Source of the DNA: JACVRW01 sp963819635
GTDB lineage: Bacteria > Actinomycetota > Thermoleophilia > Solirubrobacterales > Thermoleophilaceae
Assembly (NCBI GenBank): GCA_963819635.1
Contig: CAWFWX010000010.1
Span: forward strand, 1 to 64,000
Reading direction: 5' to 3'
Length of the DNA: 64,000 bases
Shown here: positions 44,373-53,430 of the stretch, piece after piece
Layout of the letters: every line of letters starts with the position of its first letter
Numbering within the stretch: the first letter of the stretch is position 1
Position numbers and translations under genes: made by a program
The notes under the pieces: generated by a model
What the model saw: the letters and a program-made list of their open reading frames with translations, nothing else
Databases searched by the model: none
What the model was told of the DNA's origin: nothing

Positions 44373-45548
44373 CTAGGGGTTCGCGCGGGCCGGCCGCCGG
44401 CCGAGCTCGACCTCGACGGTGCGCCGCTCGCCGTCGCGGATCAGCGCCAGGCGCACGTGGTCGCCGGCGCTGTGCTGGCTGATCTCGTCCGCCAGGTCGT
44501 GCTCGCGCGTGAGGTCCTTGCCGTTCACGCCGACGATGAGGTCTCCGCCGGTGGCGATCCGGCTCTGCCCCTGGAACGAGATCTCGTCGTCGCCTGCCTC
44601 GATGGCCGCGTCCTCGGCCGGGCTGTCGTCCACCACGTCCTGCACGAGCGCGCCGGTGTCCACGTCCAGGTTCAGCCGCTCGGCCAGCTGCGGCCAGATG
44701 GTCAGCGTCTCGACGCCGAGGTAGCCGTAGTCCACCCGGCCCCTGGCGCGCAGCTCGGTCAGCGAGCGCCGCACGGTGTCCACCGGGATCGCGAAGCCGA
44801 CACCCTCGCCGCCGCCCGACTGGGACTTGATCTGCGCGTTGATCCCGAGCACGCGCCCCTGCGAGTCGAGCAGCGGCCCGCCCGAGTTGCCGGGGTTGAT
44901 GGCGGCATCGGTCTGGATCGCGTCCCCGATCTCGAACTGGGTCAAAGACTGGATCGTGCGGTCGAGCGCGGAGATCACGCCGATCGACAGCGACTGCCGC
45001 TCGCCGAACGGGCTGCCGATCGCCGCCACCGGCTCGCCGACCGCGATCGAGTGCGACTGCCCGAGTCGCAGCGGCGTCAGCGAGAGCCCCTGCGGGTCGA
45101 CCTTCAGCAGCGCCACGTCGGCGTTCGGGTCGTGGCCCACCACCCGCGCCGCGACGCGGTTGCCGTCCGAGAACTCAACGAAGACCTGGTCGGCCGCGAC
45201 CGTGGAGTCGCCGCGCTCGGTGGTGACCACGTGGGCGTTCGTGGCGATGTAGCCGTCGCCGTCGATCACGAAGCCGGAACCCTGGCCGCCCTCGCCTCCG
45301 TCCTCGAGCAGGCTGGTGCCGCCACCGAAGATCGACAGGATCGTCACGACCCCGGGCGAGAGGCGGTCGTAGATCGCGGCGGGGTCGAATCCGCCCTCGG
45401 AGCCGAGCCCGTCCACCACCTGCACGCGCGTGGTCGTGACCTCGCTCGGCCCGGCCGACTCGTCAGCGCCGCCGTCATCGCCGTTCACGTCGCAGCCTGC
45501 CGCCAGGAGGAGCAGTGCCGCGGCGGCCGCTGCCGCCGCCCTCCTCAC
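44373..45548 (-). CDS. HtrA-like trypsin-type serine protease, lipoprotein
   Basis: 391 residues from GTG 45548. Lipobox AAGC with C19; then an Asp/Glu/Ser-rich linker. The protease domain has H106 (TNAHVV), D144 (NADVALLK) and S222 (GNSGGPLLD). A C-terminal PDZ domain (YGYLGVETLTI to VRLALIRDG) follows. It probably acts outside the membrane in envelope quality control. Its start overlaps the histidine kinase stop (GTGA), so the two-component system and protease are one unit. Confidence 0.92.
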   Translation of the reverse strand: MRRAAAAAAAALLLLAAGCDVNGDDGGADESAGPSEVTTTRVQVVDGLGSEGGFDPAAIYDRLSPGVVTILSIFGGGTSLLEDGGEGGQGSGFVIDGDGYIATNAHVVTTERGDSTVAADQVFVEFSDGNRVAARVVGHDPNADVALLKVDPQGLSLTPLRLGQSHSIAVGEPVAAIGSPFGERQSLSIGVISALDRTIQSLTQFEIGDAIQTDAAINPGNSGGPLLDSQGRVLGINAQIKSQSGGGEGVGFAIPVDTVRRSLTELRARGRVDYGYLGVETLTIWPQLAERLNLDVDTGALVQDVVDDSPAEDAAIEAGDDEISFQGQSRIATGGDLIVGVNGKDLTREHDLADEISQHSAGDHVRLALIRDGERRTVEVELGRRPARANP

Positions 45549-46972
45549 GCGCCGTTACCGTCCGCGGGCAGCTCGAGCGTGAACGCGGTGCTCCCGTTTT
45601 CGGACGAGAGCACCAGGCGGCCGTCCATCCGCTCGGCGAGCTCGCGCGCGATGGCGAGCCCGAGTCCCGCCCCGCGCGCCGCGTCGCCGGTGAAGAAGCG
45701 CTCGAAGACCTTGCTGCGCGCGCCCGCCGGCAGGCCGGGGCCGGTGTCCGCCACCGTGAGCTCGGCGGCGCCGTTGTAGCGAGATGCGCTCACGGTCACG
45801 TCCGTGCCGTCCGGCGTGTGCCGAAGGGCGTTGTCGAGCAGGATACGCACGATCTGAGCGACCCGTTCCCGGTCGCACGAGGCGGCCGGACCCTCGGCCG
45901 GAATGTCGAGGACGAGCTCCGTCCCGTGCTCGGCGAGGCGCGGATGGAACTCGCCCGCCACCGAGCGCGTGAGCTCGGCCAGGTCGACCGGCTCGGTGTG
46001 GAGCTCGACCGAGCCGGAGTCGAGCCGCGAGAGGTCGAGCAGGTCCACCGAGAGCTTCTGCAGGCGCTCGACCTGCTCGCTCATCGTCTCGAGGAACTCG
46101 CGGCGGGTGTCCTCGTCGAGGTCCTCGTCCTGGAGCAGCTCGACGAAGCCGCCGAGCGAGAAGATCGGCGTGCGCAGCTCGTGCGAGGCCGTGGCGATGA
46201 ACTCCTTGCGGGCGACGTCGACGCGCCGGAGCTGCTCCTGCATCTGGTTGAAGGTCTCGGTGAGCTGGCCGATCTCGTCCCTCGAGCGCACCGGCAGCGG
46301 GTCCATGAAGCGCCCGCGCGCCACGTGGCGCGCGCCGCGCTCGAGTCGCCCGACGCGCCGTCCCAGCCGTGCCGCCACGAGGAATCCCCCGAGCAGCGCG
46401 ATCAGGAGTGCCCCCGCGCTCGCGATCAGGACGCGATCGCGGACGAATGCGACCGTCGTCTGGACGTCCTCGAAGTCGCGCGAGTACACCGCCACTCGCG
46501 CCCGCCTGCCCGGGCTCTTGATCTTCTGCGCGATCAGCCCGACCTCCTCGTCCCGGAAGGTGCCGTACCCACGCTGCATGTGGCGGGTCACGATGGCCTC
46601 GCGGGCGAGGACCTCGTCGAACGGCACCCCGAGCTCGTTCGACTCGTCGACGGGGTAGAAGCCGGGATTGCGGTCCTTGCTGCGCTGGCGTTGCCAGTCG
46701 CGGACCGTGACCTGAGCGTCGGTGGCGTCCTCCGCGGCCCGGATGCGGCGGGCGAACTCATGCGCCGGCGACGGCTGGCGCCCACCCAAGAGCGGAGCTT
46801 CGAGCGCCGGCTTGGCGTCCCTCGCCTCGTCCTGGAGGTTGTCGAGCCGCTGCACCTTCAGGTTCTGCTCGAGCTGCGGTACGACGACGAACCAGATCGC
46901 CGCGAATGCGGCCGCCGTGACGAGGAAGAAGATGAACGCGATCTTGTAGCGGAGCGACGCCAGTCTGCTCAT
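45545..46972 (-). CDS. sensor histidine kinase
   Basis: 475 residues. Two membrane helices (IAFIFFLVTAAAFAAIWFVVV and VLIASAGALLIALLGGFLVAA) frame an extracytoplasmic sensor of about 140 residues. HAMP domain, then the dimerisation box with phospho-His H264 (TASHELRTPI), N-box DNALRHTPDG, and G-boxes VADTGPGLP and GAGLGLAIARE. It is paired with the downstream-named regulator gene 46969 (4-bp overlap). The trigger may be envelope stress, given the HtrA gene in the operon. Confidence 0.95.
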   Translation of the reverse strand: MSRLASLRYKIAFIFFLVTAAAFAAIWFVVVPQLEQNLKVQRLDNLQDEARDAKPALEAPLLGGRQPSPAHEFARRIRAAEDATDAQVTVRDWQRQRSKDRNPGFYPVDESNELGVPFDEVLAREAIVTRHMQRGYGTFRDEEVGLIAQKIKSPGRRARVAVYSRDFEDVQTTVAFVRDRVLIASAGALLIALLGGFLVAARLGRRVGRLERGARHVARGRFMDPLPVRSRDEIGQLTETFNQMQEQLRRVDVARKEFIATASHELRTPIFSLGGFVELLQDEDLDEDTRREFLETMSEQVERLQKLSVDLLDLSRLDSGSVELHTEPVDLAELTRSVAGEFHPRLAEHGTELVLDIPAEGPAASCDRERVAQIVRILLDNALRHTPDGTDVTVSASRYNGAAELTVADTGPGLPAGARSKVFERFFTGDAARGAGLGLAIARELAERMDGRLVLSSENGSTAFTLELPADGNGA

Positions 46973-47709
46973 GAGTCTCGGAACCGGTAGCCCACGCCGC
47001 GCACCGTGAGGATCAGCTCCGGTGTCTTCGCCTCCGCCTCGAGCTTCTCACGTAGGTGGCGGATGTGGACGTCGATCGTCCGCGGGTCGCGGTAGGCGGC
47101 GTCACCCCAGACCCGCTCCAGCAGCATCGTGCGGCTGAAGACGCGTCCGGGCGCCCGCGCCAGCGCAGCCAGGATCTCGAACTCCACGTAGGTGAGCCGG
47201 GCGGCCTCGCCGCGCACCACGACCGTGCGCTTCTCGAAGTCGATGTGGAGGTCCCCGGCGTCGATCGGCTCCTCGAACTGGGCCTCCGGCTGCGCCAGCG
47301 CCGCGCGTCGCAGCACCGCCTTCACCCGGCTGCGGAACTCGCGCACGGAGAAAGGCTTCGTGATGTAGTCGTCCGCCCCGAGCTCGAGGCCGTGCACCTT
47401 GTCGGTCTCCTCGGTCTTCGCGGTCAGCATGATGATCGGCACCGTGCTGCGTGAGCGGATCGCGCGGCAGACGTCGAAGCCGTCCATCCGGGGGAGCATC
47501 ACGTCGAGCACGACCAGGTCGAAGTTGTCCTCGCGCAGCCGCTCGAGCGCCTCTCTGCCGTCGAGCGCGGGAATGACGTCGTAGCCCTCTTTACGCAACG
47601 GGTAGGTGAGGAGCTTCTGGACGGCGAGCTCGTCGTCCACGAGCAGGATGCGTGGTGCTGTGGTGCTCAACCTTCGGAATTGTAGGTTGCGCTCTCTTGA
47701 TAGAGCCAA
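46969..47709 (-). CDS. OmpR/PhoB-family response regulator
   Basis: Up to 246 residues. The receiver domain begins PRILLVDDELAVQKLL; phospho-Asp D69 in LVVLDVMLPRMDGF; TAKTEETDKVHGLELGADDYITKPF. The winged-helix domain has TYVEFEILAALARAPGRVFSR and TIDVHIRHLREKL. The start is uncertain: ATG 47709 would overlap the divergent gene's TTG start, while TTG 47670 gives the more usual N-terminus STTAPRILLVDDE. Confidence 0.93.
   Translation of the reverse strand: MALSRERNLQFRRLSTTAPRILLVDDELAVQKLLTYPLRKEGYDVIPALDGREALERLREDNFDLVVLDVMLPRMDGFDVCRAIRSRSTVPIIMLTAKTEETDKVHGLELGADDYITKPFSVREFRSRVKAVLRRAALAQPEAQFEEPIDAGDLHIDFEKRTVVVRGEAARLTYVEFEILAALARAPGRVFSRTMLLERVWGDAAYRDPRTIDVHIRHLREKLEAEAKTPELILTVRGVGYRFRDS
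47679..47684 (-). promoter_or_regulatory. candidate -10 element before the response regulator
   Basis: TACAAT on the minus strand (one mismatch from TATAAT), 9 nt before TTG 47670; a weak TTGGCT lies 19 bp upstream. If used, transcription would start almost at the TTG. An inverted repeat GATAGA-N8-TCTATC (47699-47718) is next to it and could be an operator shared with the divergent gene. Confidence 0.3.
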
Positions 47710-49397
47710 GGATCTATCGCGCGGCGTTCATTCCCGCCCTGCTGGCAGTCGTTCTGACGATGTTCTCCTTCCAGAGCCGGCCGGGTCCGCTCGACCAGGG
47801 GCTCGCCGCGGACGTCCTGTTCGACGGCAACCAGGCGACCGTGCTCGCGGCCCGGATTGCGGCTGACGCGCCGGACCGGCGGCCAGGCTCGCGCGGCGAC
47901 CTCGGGACGGCCCAACTCGTGGCGGGCACCTTTGCCGCGCGCGGATTCGGCGGTGGCGACGGCGCGCGGCCGATCCTGCAGCGCTTCACGCACGCCGGTC
48001 ACGACCTGGTGAACGTCGTCGGCCGCCGCGCGGGCAGCTCCCGGCGCCAGATCGTGATCGTCGCCGCCCGCGACGCCGCGACGGTGCCCGAGGCGCCCGG
48101 CAGCGCCGCCGATACTGCGGCGCTCATGCAGCTCGCCCGCGTCTACCAGGGCCGGCCGTCCGAGAAGACGCTCGTGCTGGCCTCGGTGGACGGCTCGAAC
48201 CTCGGCCAGGTGGGGGCGCGCCGGCTCGTCGACGTGCTTCCCGCCCCGGACCTCGTGGACGCCGTGCTCGTGATCTCGGACCTGGGCTCGCGCTCGACGG
48301 ACGGCTCGGTGCTGCAGGCGTGGTCGAACGACTCGAGCCGCGCCGGCATCGGCCTCCAGCGCACGGTCGCCGAATCGATACGGGAGGAGCTGGGCAGCTC
48401 CGGCGGCAGCGGCGCGCTCGGGCAGCTCACGCGGCTGTCGTTCCCGATCGGCATCGGCGACCAGGGCGTGCTGCTCGAGCAGGGCTATGACTCGGTCCGC
48501 ATCTCGGGCAGCGGGGAGCTTCCGCCGCCGGGCAACGGGCCGGTCGACGCGATCGACCCGGACCGGCTCGGCAGCCTCGGCCGGGCGACGCTGCGCACGG
48601 TGACGGCGCTCGACCAGGGCCCGCGTCCAGAGCACGGTCCGAAGAGCTACATCCAGGCGGTGAGCCAGGTGCTGCCCGGCTGGGTGCTGTCCCTTCTCGC
48701 CGGCTCGCTCCTCCTGCCCGTGCTGGTGGCCTCGGTCGACGCATTCGCGCGGGCGCGCCGGCGGCACGTCGACGTGCTCAGATGGATGCGCTGGCTGGGC
48801 GCCTGGGTCGCGCCCTTCCTCGCCGCGCTGGCAGTCGCACAGTTCCTGGCGCTGGTCGGGGCCACCCCGCCGCCGCCGCCGGCGCCCGTCCCGCCCGACG
48901 TCCTCCCGCTGGACGGGGCGGCACTGGGGGTGCTGGCCGGCGTCCTCGTGAGCATGGTCCTCGCCTTCCTGTTGGCGCGCTGGCTGGCCGCCCGGCCGGA
49001 GCCCGAGCTGATGGAGGAGCTCGACCTCGGCGCCGGCGTCGCGCTCGGCCTGGTCGTCGCCGCGGGCTCGCTGCTCCTGTGGCTCTCGAACCCGTACGCC
49101 GGGCTGCTCGTCGTGCCGGCGGCGCATCTCTGGATGCTCCTCGCGCTCACCCGGCCGCTGCCGCCGCGCCGCGTGCGCGCCTTGCTGATCGCGATCGGCG
49201 CGATGCCGGCGCTGATCGTGGCGATCTACTACCTGTTCGCCCTGTCGGTGGATCCCCTGTCGGGCCTGTGGTACCTGCTGATGCTCGTGACCGGGCAGAG
49301 CGTTCCGCTCTTCACGTCGCTGATTGCGTGCGTGATGCTCGCGGCGGCCTGCGCCACCGTCGAGACGGCGATCAGATGGCCGGATGTCCAGGTGTGA
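47697..49397 (+). CDS. M28-peptidase-like membrane protein with degenerate metal site
   Basis: 566 residues from TTG 47697 (IEPRIYRAAFIPALLAVVL). An N-terminal membrane helix, a soluble M28-like domain of about 290 residues, then seven or eight membrane segments. In the M28 fold the first metal motif HxD should appear at IVIVAARDAATVPEAPGS; the His is replaced (AARD), and the second Asp-rich motif is SAAD rather than a metal-binding pair. Catalysis is therefore doubtful. It diverges from the two-component operon. Confidence 0.7.
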   Translation: MIEPRIYRAAFIPALLAVVLTMFSFQSRPGPLDQGLAADVLFDGNQATVLAARIAADAPDRRPGSRGDLGTAQLVAGTFAARGFGGGDGARPILQRFTHAGHDLVNVVGRRAGSSRRQIVIVAARDAATVPEAPGSAADTAALMQLARVYQGRPSEKTLVLASVDGSNLGQVGARRLVDVLPAPDLVDAVLVISDLGSRSTDGSVLQAWSNDSSRAGIGLQRTVAESIREELGSSGGSGALGQLTRLSFPIGIGDQGVLLEQGYDSVRISGSGELPPPGNGPVDAIDPDRLGSLGRATLRTVTALDQGPRPEHGPKSYIQAVSQVLPGWVLSLLAGSLLLPVLVASVDAFARARRRHVDVLRWMRWLGAWVAPFLAALAVAQFLALVGATPPPPPAPVPPDVLPLDGAALGVLAGVLVSMVLAFLLARWLAARPEPELMEELDLGAGVALGLVVAAGSLLLWLSNPYAGLLVVPAAHLWMLLALTRPLPPRRVRALLIAIGAMPALIVAIYYLFALSVDPLSGLWYLLMLVTGQSVPLFTSLIACVMLAAACATVETAIRWPDVQV

Positions 49398-49448
49398 GGT
49401 TCCGCGACTCGGGCCGATAACCAGGGGCGTCACCAGGAGGTGCGAGGG

Positions 49449-49619
49449 ATGTCATGCAGGGGCATTGACCCGACACTCCAGACCAGCGTGGAGAAGGGTC
49501 ACTACATAGTCGATTCGCGCGAGGTCGCCGAGGCGATCGTTCGCTCATGGATGCTCGTAGCCACGGAGCCCGGACACGGGCCCCTCCGGGCCGATGAGGA
49601 GGAGCCCGCGTCCCGCTGA
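49449..49619 (+). CDS. small FlgM-like protein
   Basis: 56 residues from ATG 49449, with a near-perfect SD AGGAGGTG (49435-49442) 6 nt upstream. Residues 14-35 read VEKGHYIVDSREVAEAIVRS, which fits the anti-sigma-28 FlgM C-terminal pattern (G-x-Y-x-V-D-x3-VA). The tail is acidic. No flagellar genes are in the window, so the partner sigma factor is unknown; other small anti-sigma roles are possible. Its 3' end overlaps the convergent thiL gene by 75 bp. 51 bp separate it from the M28-like gene. Confidence 0.6.
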   Translation: MSCRGIDPTLQTSVEKGHYIVDSREVAEAIVRSWMLVATEPGHGPLRADEEEPASR

Positions 49620-50450
49620 CGCCTCGCCGATCCACGTGAGCGGTGCCGCTCGCTCCGCGTCTTCGCGCCGGTCGGGCGGCACCGCCACGAGCAGCTCGTA
49701 GTCGTCGCCACCGGTGACCGCCTGTTCCGCGCTGACGCCGGGTGGTCGCGGCACGTCCTCGAGGCGCACGCGGAGCTCGACGCCGCTCCGGTCCGCCACG
49801 TGGCGCGCATCCGTGGCGAGCCCGTCGCTCACGTCGATCATCGCGGTGGCCCCCGCCTTGGCGAGCGCTCGGCCCTCCCGGAGCCGCGGGCGGGGGCGGA
49901 GGTGCCGCCTCGCGAGCCCGTCGGGGTCGTCGCCGCCCGTCTCGAGCAGCACGCGGCCCGCCTCGGAGCCGCCCAGCTCGCCCGTGACCGCGACGAGGTC
50001 TCCAGGACGCGCTCCGTCGCGGCCGACCAGCTCCTCCTCCGTGTCAGCCCAGCCCGTGACCGCGACGGTCAGGACGAGCACGGGGCCGCGGGCCACGTCG
50101 CCCCCGGCGATCGTCGCGCCGCATTCGGCCGCGAGCTCCTCCATCCCGCGCACGAGCTCGAGCGGCTCGTCGAGATCGTCGGGCAGCACCACGGACACGT
50201 AGGCCTCGCCGATCTCGGCGCCCATCGCCGCGATGTCCGACAGGGCCGTCGCGAGGGCCTTCCACCCGATGTCTCGCGGTTCGTGCGTCTCGCGGCGGAA
50301 GTGCACTCCGTCCACCAACGTGTCGATCGAGGTGACGGCGAACGGGCGCGCCCGCGTGACGGCCGCGTCATCGCCCGTCCAGCGAACGAGCCGGCCACTC
50401 CTGTCTGCGAGCGCGCTCTCGATCGCGGCGATCAGCTTGAGCTCGCCCAC
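49545..50450 (-). CDS. thiL: thiamine-monophosphate kinase
   Basis: 301 residues from GTG 50450 (GELKLIAAIESALAD), the first suitable start after the PBP stop at 50474. ThiL motifs: WTGDDAAV, TSIDTLVDGVHFR, ATALSDIAAMGAEIGEAYVS, AVTGELGGSEAG, and AMIDVSDGLATDARHVA. It phosphorylates thiamine monophosphate to the diphosphate cofactor. No TPP riboswitch or other thiamine gene is visible here. Confidence 0.93.
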   Translation of the reverse strand: MGELKLIAAIESALADRSGRLVRWTGDDAAVTRARPFAVTSIDTLVDGVHFRRETHEPRDIGWKALATALSDIAAMGAEIGEAYVSVVLPDDLDEPLELVRGMEELAAECGATIAGGDVARGPVLVLTVAVTGWADTEEELVGRDGARPGDLVAVTGELGGSEAGRVLLETGGDDPDGLARRHLRPRPRLREGRALAKAGATAMIDVSDGLATDARHVADRSGVELRVRLEDVPRPPGVSAEQAVTGGDDYELLVAVPPDRREDAERAAPLTWIGEASAGRGLLLIGPEGPVSGLRGYEHP

Positions 50451-50473
50451 CGCGTCACCCGCCAGGACCAGGA

Positions 50474-52615
50474 TCAGCCGGGCGCGGCGGTCCCGTCGCC
50501 GTTGCCGTTCCCATTGCCGTTCCCGTTGCCGTTCCCGGGCGCCGGAGCCTCGGGAGCAACCTCCTCGGGCGGTTGCTGGGTCTCCGGCGCGTCGAGCGGC
50601 GCCTGCTCGTAGAAGCGCGGGTCGTACTGCTCGTCCGTGCCGTCTGTGGTGCCGCCGGTGCCGGGGCCGTAGTACTGGCCGGTACCGGCCGACCCGGTCG
50701 ACGAATACTTCCCGAAGAACGGCGAGAACGTGGCCGGTTCGGTCGGCTGCGGGAAGTCGTCGCAGCTGTCCCCGTGCGCGGGGACCATGAAGGCGTGCCA
50801 GACGGGCGCGGCGTAGGTACCGCCCTGAGCGCCCGGCATGGCGATGCCGGCCTTCGGATAGCCAACCCACACGGCGGCTGACAGCTTGGGCGTGTAGCCC
50901 ACGAACCAGGCGTCCTTCGCCTCGTCTGTCGTGCCAGTCTTGCCGGCGGCCGGACAGCCGTAGTTCGCCGCGGTGCCGGTGCCGGACTGCACGTTCATCT
51001 CGAGGATCCTGGTGACCTCGTACGCCTCGCCGTCGGTCAGCACGCGCTTGCCCTGCGAGTTGGCCAGATCCTCGCTCTTGCCGTCGGGGAAGACGACCCT
51101 TTCGATCCCCGTCGGCCGGTGCCGGATGCCCCCGCTCGCGAGCGTCGCGTAGGCAGCCGCCATCTCGAGCGGCGTCACGCCGAGGGTCAATCCGCCGAGG
51201 CCCTCGGCCGGGTAGCAGTCGAGGTGCGTGGTGATTCCGAGGAGCTTGGCCGTCTCGCACACCTTCTTCGGCCCGAGGTCGAGGATCAGCTGCGCGTAGA
51301 CGGTGTTGTCAGACGACAGCGTCGCGCGCGTGAGGCTCACGTTCCCGATGTAGCTGTTCCCGAAGGTCTTGACCTCCCAGTGCCCGTAGTCGGGATCGTC
51401 GATGTCGAGCGGCTTCGAGGTGTACGAGGTCGCGTCGGGATCGACGCCGGCGCGAACGGCCGCGGTCAGCACGAACGTCTTGAACGCGGAGCCGGGCTGG
51501 CGGTGTCCCTGGGCGGCGAGGTTGAAGTTGCTCTGCGTGTACGTCCCGGTTGACGCCATCGCCCGGATCTTCCCGTTGTTCGGGTCGATCGCCACGACCG
51601 CGGAGCTCGGCCCGGCGGGATCGGCGTAGTAGGCGTTGGCCGCCTCGCGCGCGGCGTCCTGGAACTTCGGGTCGATCGTCGTGTGGATGCGGAGGCCGCC
51701 GCGGCGTACGACGCCCACGCCGTAGCGCTCGATCAGCTTCTCCTGGACGTAGTCGAAGAAGTAGGGCTCCCGCCGCTGGATGTAGCGAGTGCCGTGGCGC
51801 AGGCCGAGCCCCCGGTTCGACGCCCTCTCGAACTCGGCCCGGGTGATGTACCCGTTCTCGAGCATCTGGCGGAGCACGGCGTTGCGGCGCGCCAGCGCCG
51901 CCTGCGGATTGCGGAACGGGTTGTACTCGGAGGGCGCCTGCGGAAGGCCGGCGAGCAGCGCCGACTGGTAGAGGCGGAGGTTGCTGGCGTGCTTGTCGAA
52001 GAACGTGACGGCCGCGGCCTCGACGCCGATCGCCGTGCGGCCGCCGACCGTGCCGTAGGGCACCGAGTTCAGGTAGTTGTGCAGCACCCAGGTCTTGGAG
52101 TGCTTCTCCTCGAGCTCGGAGGCAAGCTTGGCCTCGCGGATCTTCCGGGCGAAGTCGCGCTTGGGGTCCTTGATGTAGAGGGCGCGCACGAGCTGCTGTG
52201 TGATCGTCGAGCCACCCTGCACCGTCTTACCTGACTCGAGGTTCTTGATGCCGGCCCGGACGATCGCGTTGAGGTCGACCCCGCCGTGCTTGTAGAAGCG
52301 CTCGTCCTCGATCGCGACCGTGGCCCGGCGCATCTCCAGCGGGATGTCCGCCCAGGGGACCACCCGGCGCAGGACATCGGACTGGATGAAGCCGAGCCGT
52401 GAGCCGTCGGCCGCGTAGACCACCGACAGCTGCCCCTTGTCCGCCGGCTTCAGCTCGGAGAGGTCGGGCGCGGACGCGGCGATGGCGAGGACGTAGCCGA
52501 CCGCCGACAGCACGCCGATGACGGCGACCGTGGCGAGCACCGCGAGGCCGAGCAGCACCGAGCTGCGCCCGGTGTGGCGCCTTCGCCTTCTCGACTTTCG
52601 CTGCCGTTGAGTCAT
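50474..52615 (-). CDS. class A penicillin-binding protein (PBP1A type)
   Basis: 713 residues from ATG 52615; the long open frame upstream is not coding. Basic N-terminus, one membrane helix, GT51 domain with IEDERFYKHGGVDL (catalytic Glu near 103) and GGSTITQQLVRAL. Transpeptidase domain with S376 and K379 (PGSAFKTF), SSDN and GKTGTTDEA. The C-terminus is disordered and ends in a Gly-Asn dipeptide repeat (about six GN units). It polymerises and cross-links peptidoglycan outside the membrane. Confidence 0.95.
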   Translation of the reverse strand: MTQRQRKSRRRRRHTGRSSVLLGLAVLATVAVIGVLSAVGYVLAIAASAPDLSELKPADKGQLSVVYAADGSRLGFIQSDVLRRVVPWADIPLEMRRATVAIEDERFYKHGGVDLNAIVRAGIKNLESGKTVQGGSTITQQLVRALYIKDPKRDFARKIREAKLASELEEKHSKTWVLHNYLNSVPYGTVGGRTAIGVEAAAVTFFDKHASNLRLYQSALLAGLPQAPSEYNPFRNPQAALARRNAVLRQMLENGYITRAEFERASNRGLGLRHGTRYIQRREPYFFDYVQEKLIERYGVGVVRRGGLRIHTTIDPKFQDAAREAANAYYADPAGPSSAVVAIDPNNGKIRAMASTGTYTQSNFNLAAQGHRQPGSAFKTFVLTAAVRAGVDPDATSYTSKPLDIDDPDYGHWEVKTFGNSYIGNVSLTRATLSSDNTVYAQLILDLGPKKVCETAKLLGITTHLDCYPAEGLGGLTLGVTPLEMAAAYATLASGGIRHRPTGIERVVFPDGKSEDLANSQGKRVLTDGEAYEVTRILEMNVQSGTGTAANYGCPAAGKTGTTDEAKDAWFVGYTPKLSAAVWVGYPKAGIAMPGAQGGTYAAPVWHAFMVPAHGDSCDDFPQPTEPATFSPFFGKYSSTGSAGTGQYYGPGTGGTTDGTDEQYDPRFYEQAPLDAPETQQPPEEVAPEAPAPGNGNGNGNGNGNGDGTAAPG

Positions 52616-52641
52616 GAGAAAGTTCGGTGCCGAACCCGCGC

Positions 52642-53430
52642 TCAGGCCTCGGTTGAGGATAGTGAGTGCTCCCGCAGCCGACGCAGCCAGCGCGCGCGCA
52701 GCTCGGCCGCGGTCCTGCCGCGCTCGGCAGGGCTCGACGCCCAGGTCGTAGCGCTGAGGCGGACGCCCTCCTTGTCGACCTCGGCGATCGTGACCGCGAT
52801 GCCCGCGTCCTCGTCGGCGACCAGCTCCATGGCCTTGTCGAGGTCGGCGTCGGCCGGCAGCCACACCGACACCTCCACCTGCACGCGCGCGTCGAGGATC
52901 GTGTGGTTCACGACCGAGCTCTGGGCCAGGCGCTCGTTCGGCACGATCAGGCGGCGGCCGTCGTCGAGGCGGATGTAGGTGTAGGTCAGCTTCATGTCCT
53001 CGACCTCGCCGGTCTCCTCCTCGAACGTCACGAGGTCGCCGATGCGGATCGGCTGGGTGATCGCGAGGAGGATGCCCGCGATCGCGTTCGCGAGCGTCTG
53101 ACGGGCCGCGAAGCCGATGATGAGGCCGAGCAGAGCCGACGACGCGAGGATGGCCCTGGCCACGTTCTCCAGCTCCGGGAACTTCGAGGCCGCCACGGCC
53201 GCGCCGATCAGGAGAATCCCCGCGCTCACGAGCCGGCGGACGAGGCGCAGGCGCGTCCGGGTGGCCGGGGAGAGCTCGCCGCGCGTGACCAGCTCGCTCA
53301 CGCTCTCGCCGCGCTTCGCGATCACATGGTCCACGATCCGAGCGATGATGATCGCGACCAGCAGCGATATACCGGCGTCGATCCAGTCGTCTCTGCTGGC
53401 TGCCGCTGTGTAGAAATGGACTTCCGGCAT
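52642..53430 (-). CDS. MscS family mechanosensitive channel protein
   Basis: 262 residues from ATG 53430. Three N-terminal membrane helices, the third pore-lining: ALLGLIIGFAARQTLANAIAGILLA, then TQPIRIGDLVTFEEETGEVEDMKLTYTYIRLDDGRRLIVPNERL, the standard MscS beta domain. It releases solutes on hypo-osmotic shock. The ATG shares the tetranucleotide CATG with the divergent mannosyltransferase start at 53429. It lies 26 bp upstream of the PBP gene. Confidence 0.9.
   Translation of the reverse strand: MPEVHFYTAAASRDDWIDAGISLLVAIIIARIVDHVIAKRGESVSELVTRGELSPATRTRLRLVRRLVSAGILLIGAAVAASKFPELENVARAILASSALLGLIIGFAARQTLANAIAGILLAITQPIRIGDLVTFEEETGEVEDMKLTYTYIRLDDGRRLIVPNERLAQSSVVNHTILDARVQVEVSVWLPADADLDKAMELVADEDAGIAVTIAEVDKEGVRLSATTWASSPAERGRTAAELRARWLRRLREHSLSSTEA

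Noticed and set aside
50451..50473. TPP riboswitch before thiL
   Set aside because: Only 23 bp separate it from the PBP gene and no TPP-aptamer blocks are visible.
50474..50560. Gly-Asn repeat coding region as a regulatory or mobile repeat
   Set aside because: It is an in-frame dipeptide repeat in the disordered C-terminal tail of the PBP; no element boundaries or inverted repeats.
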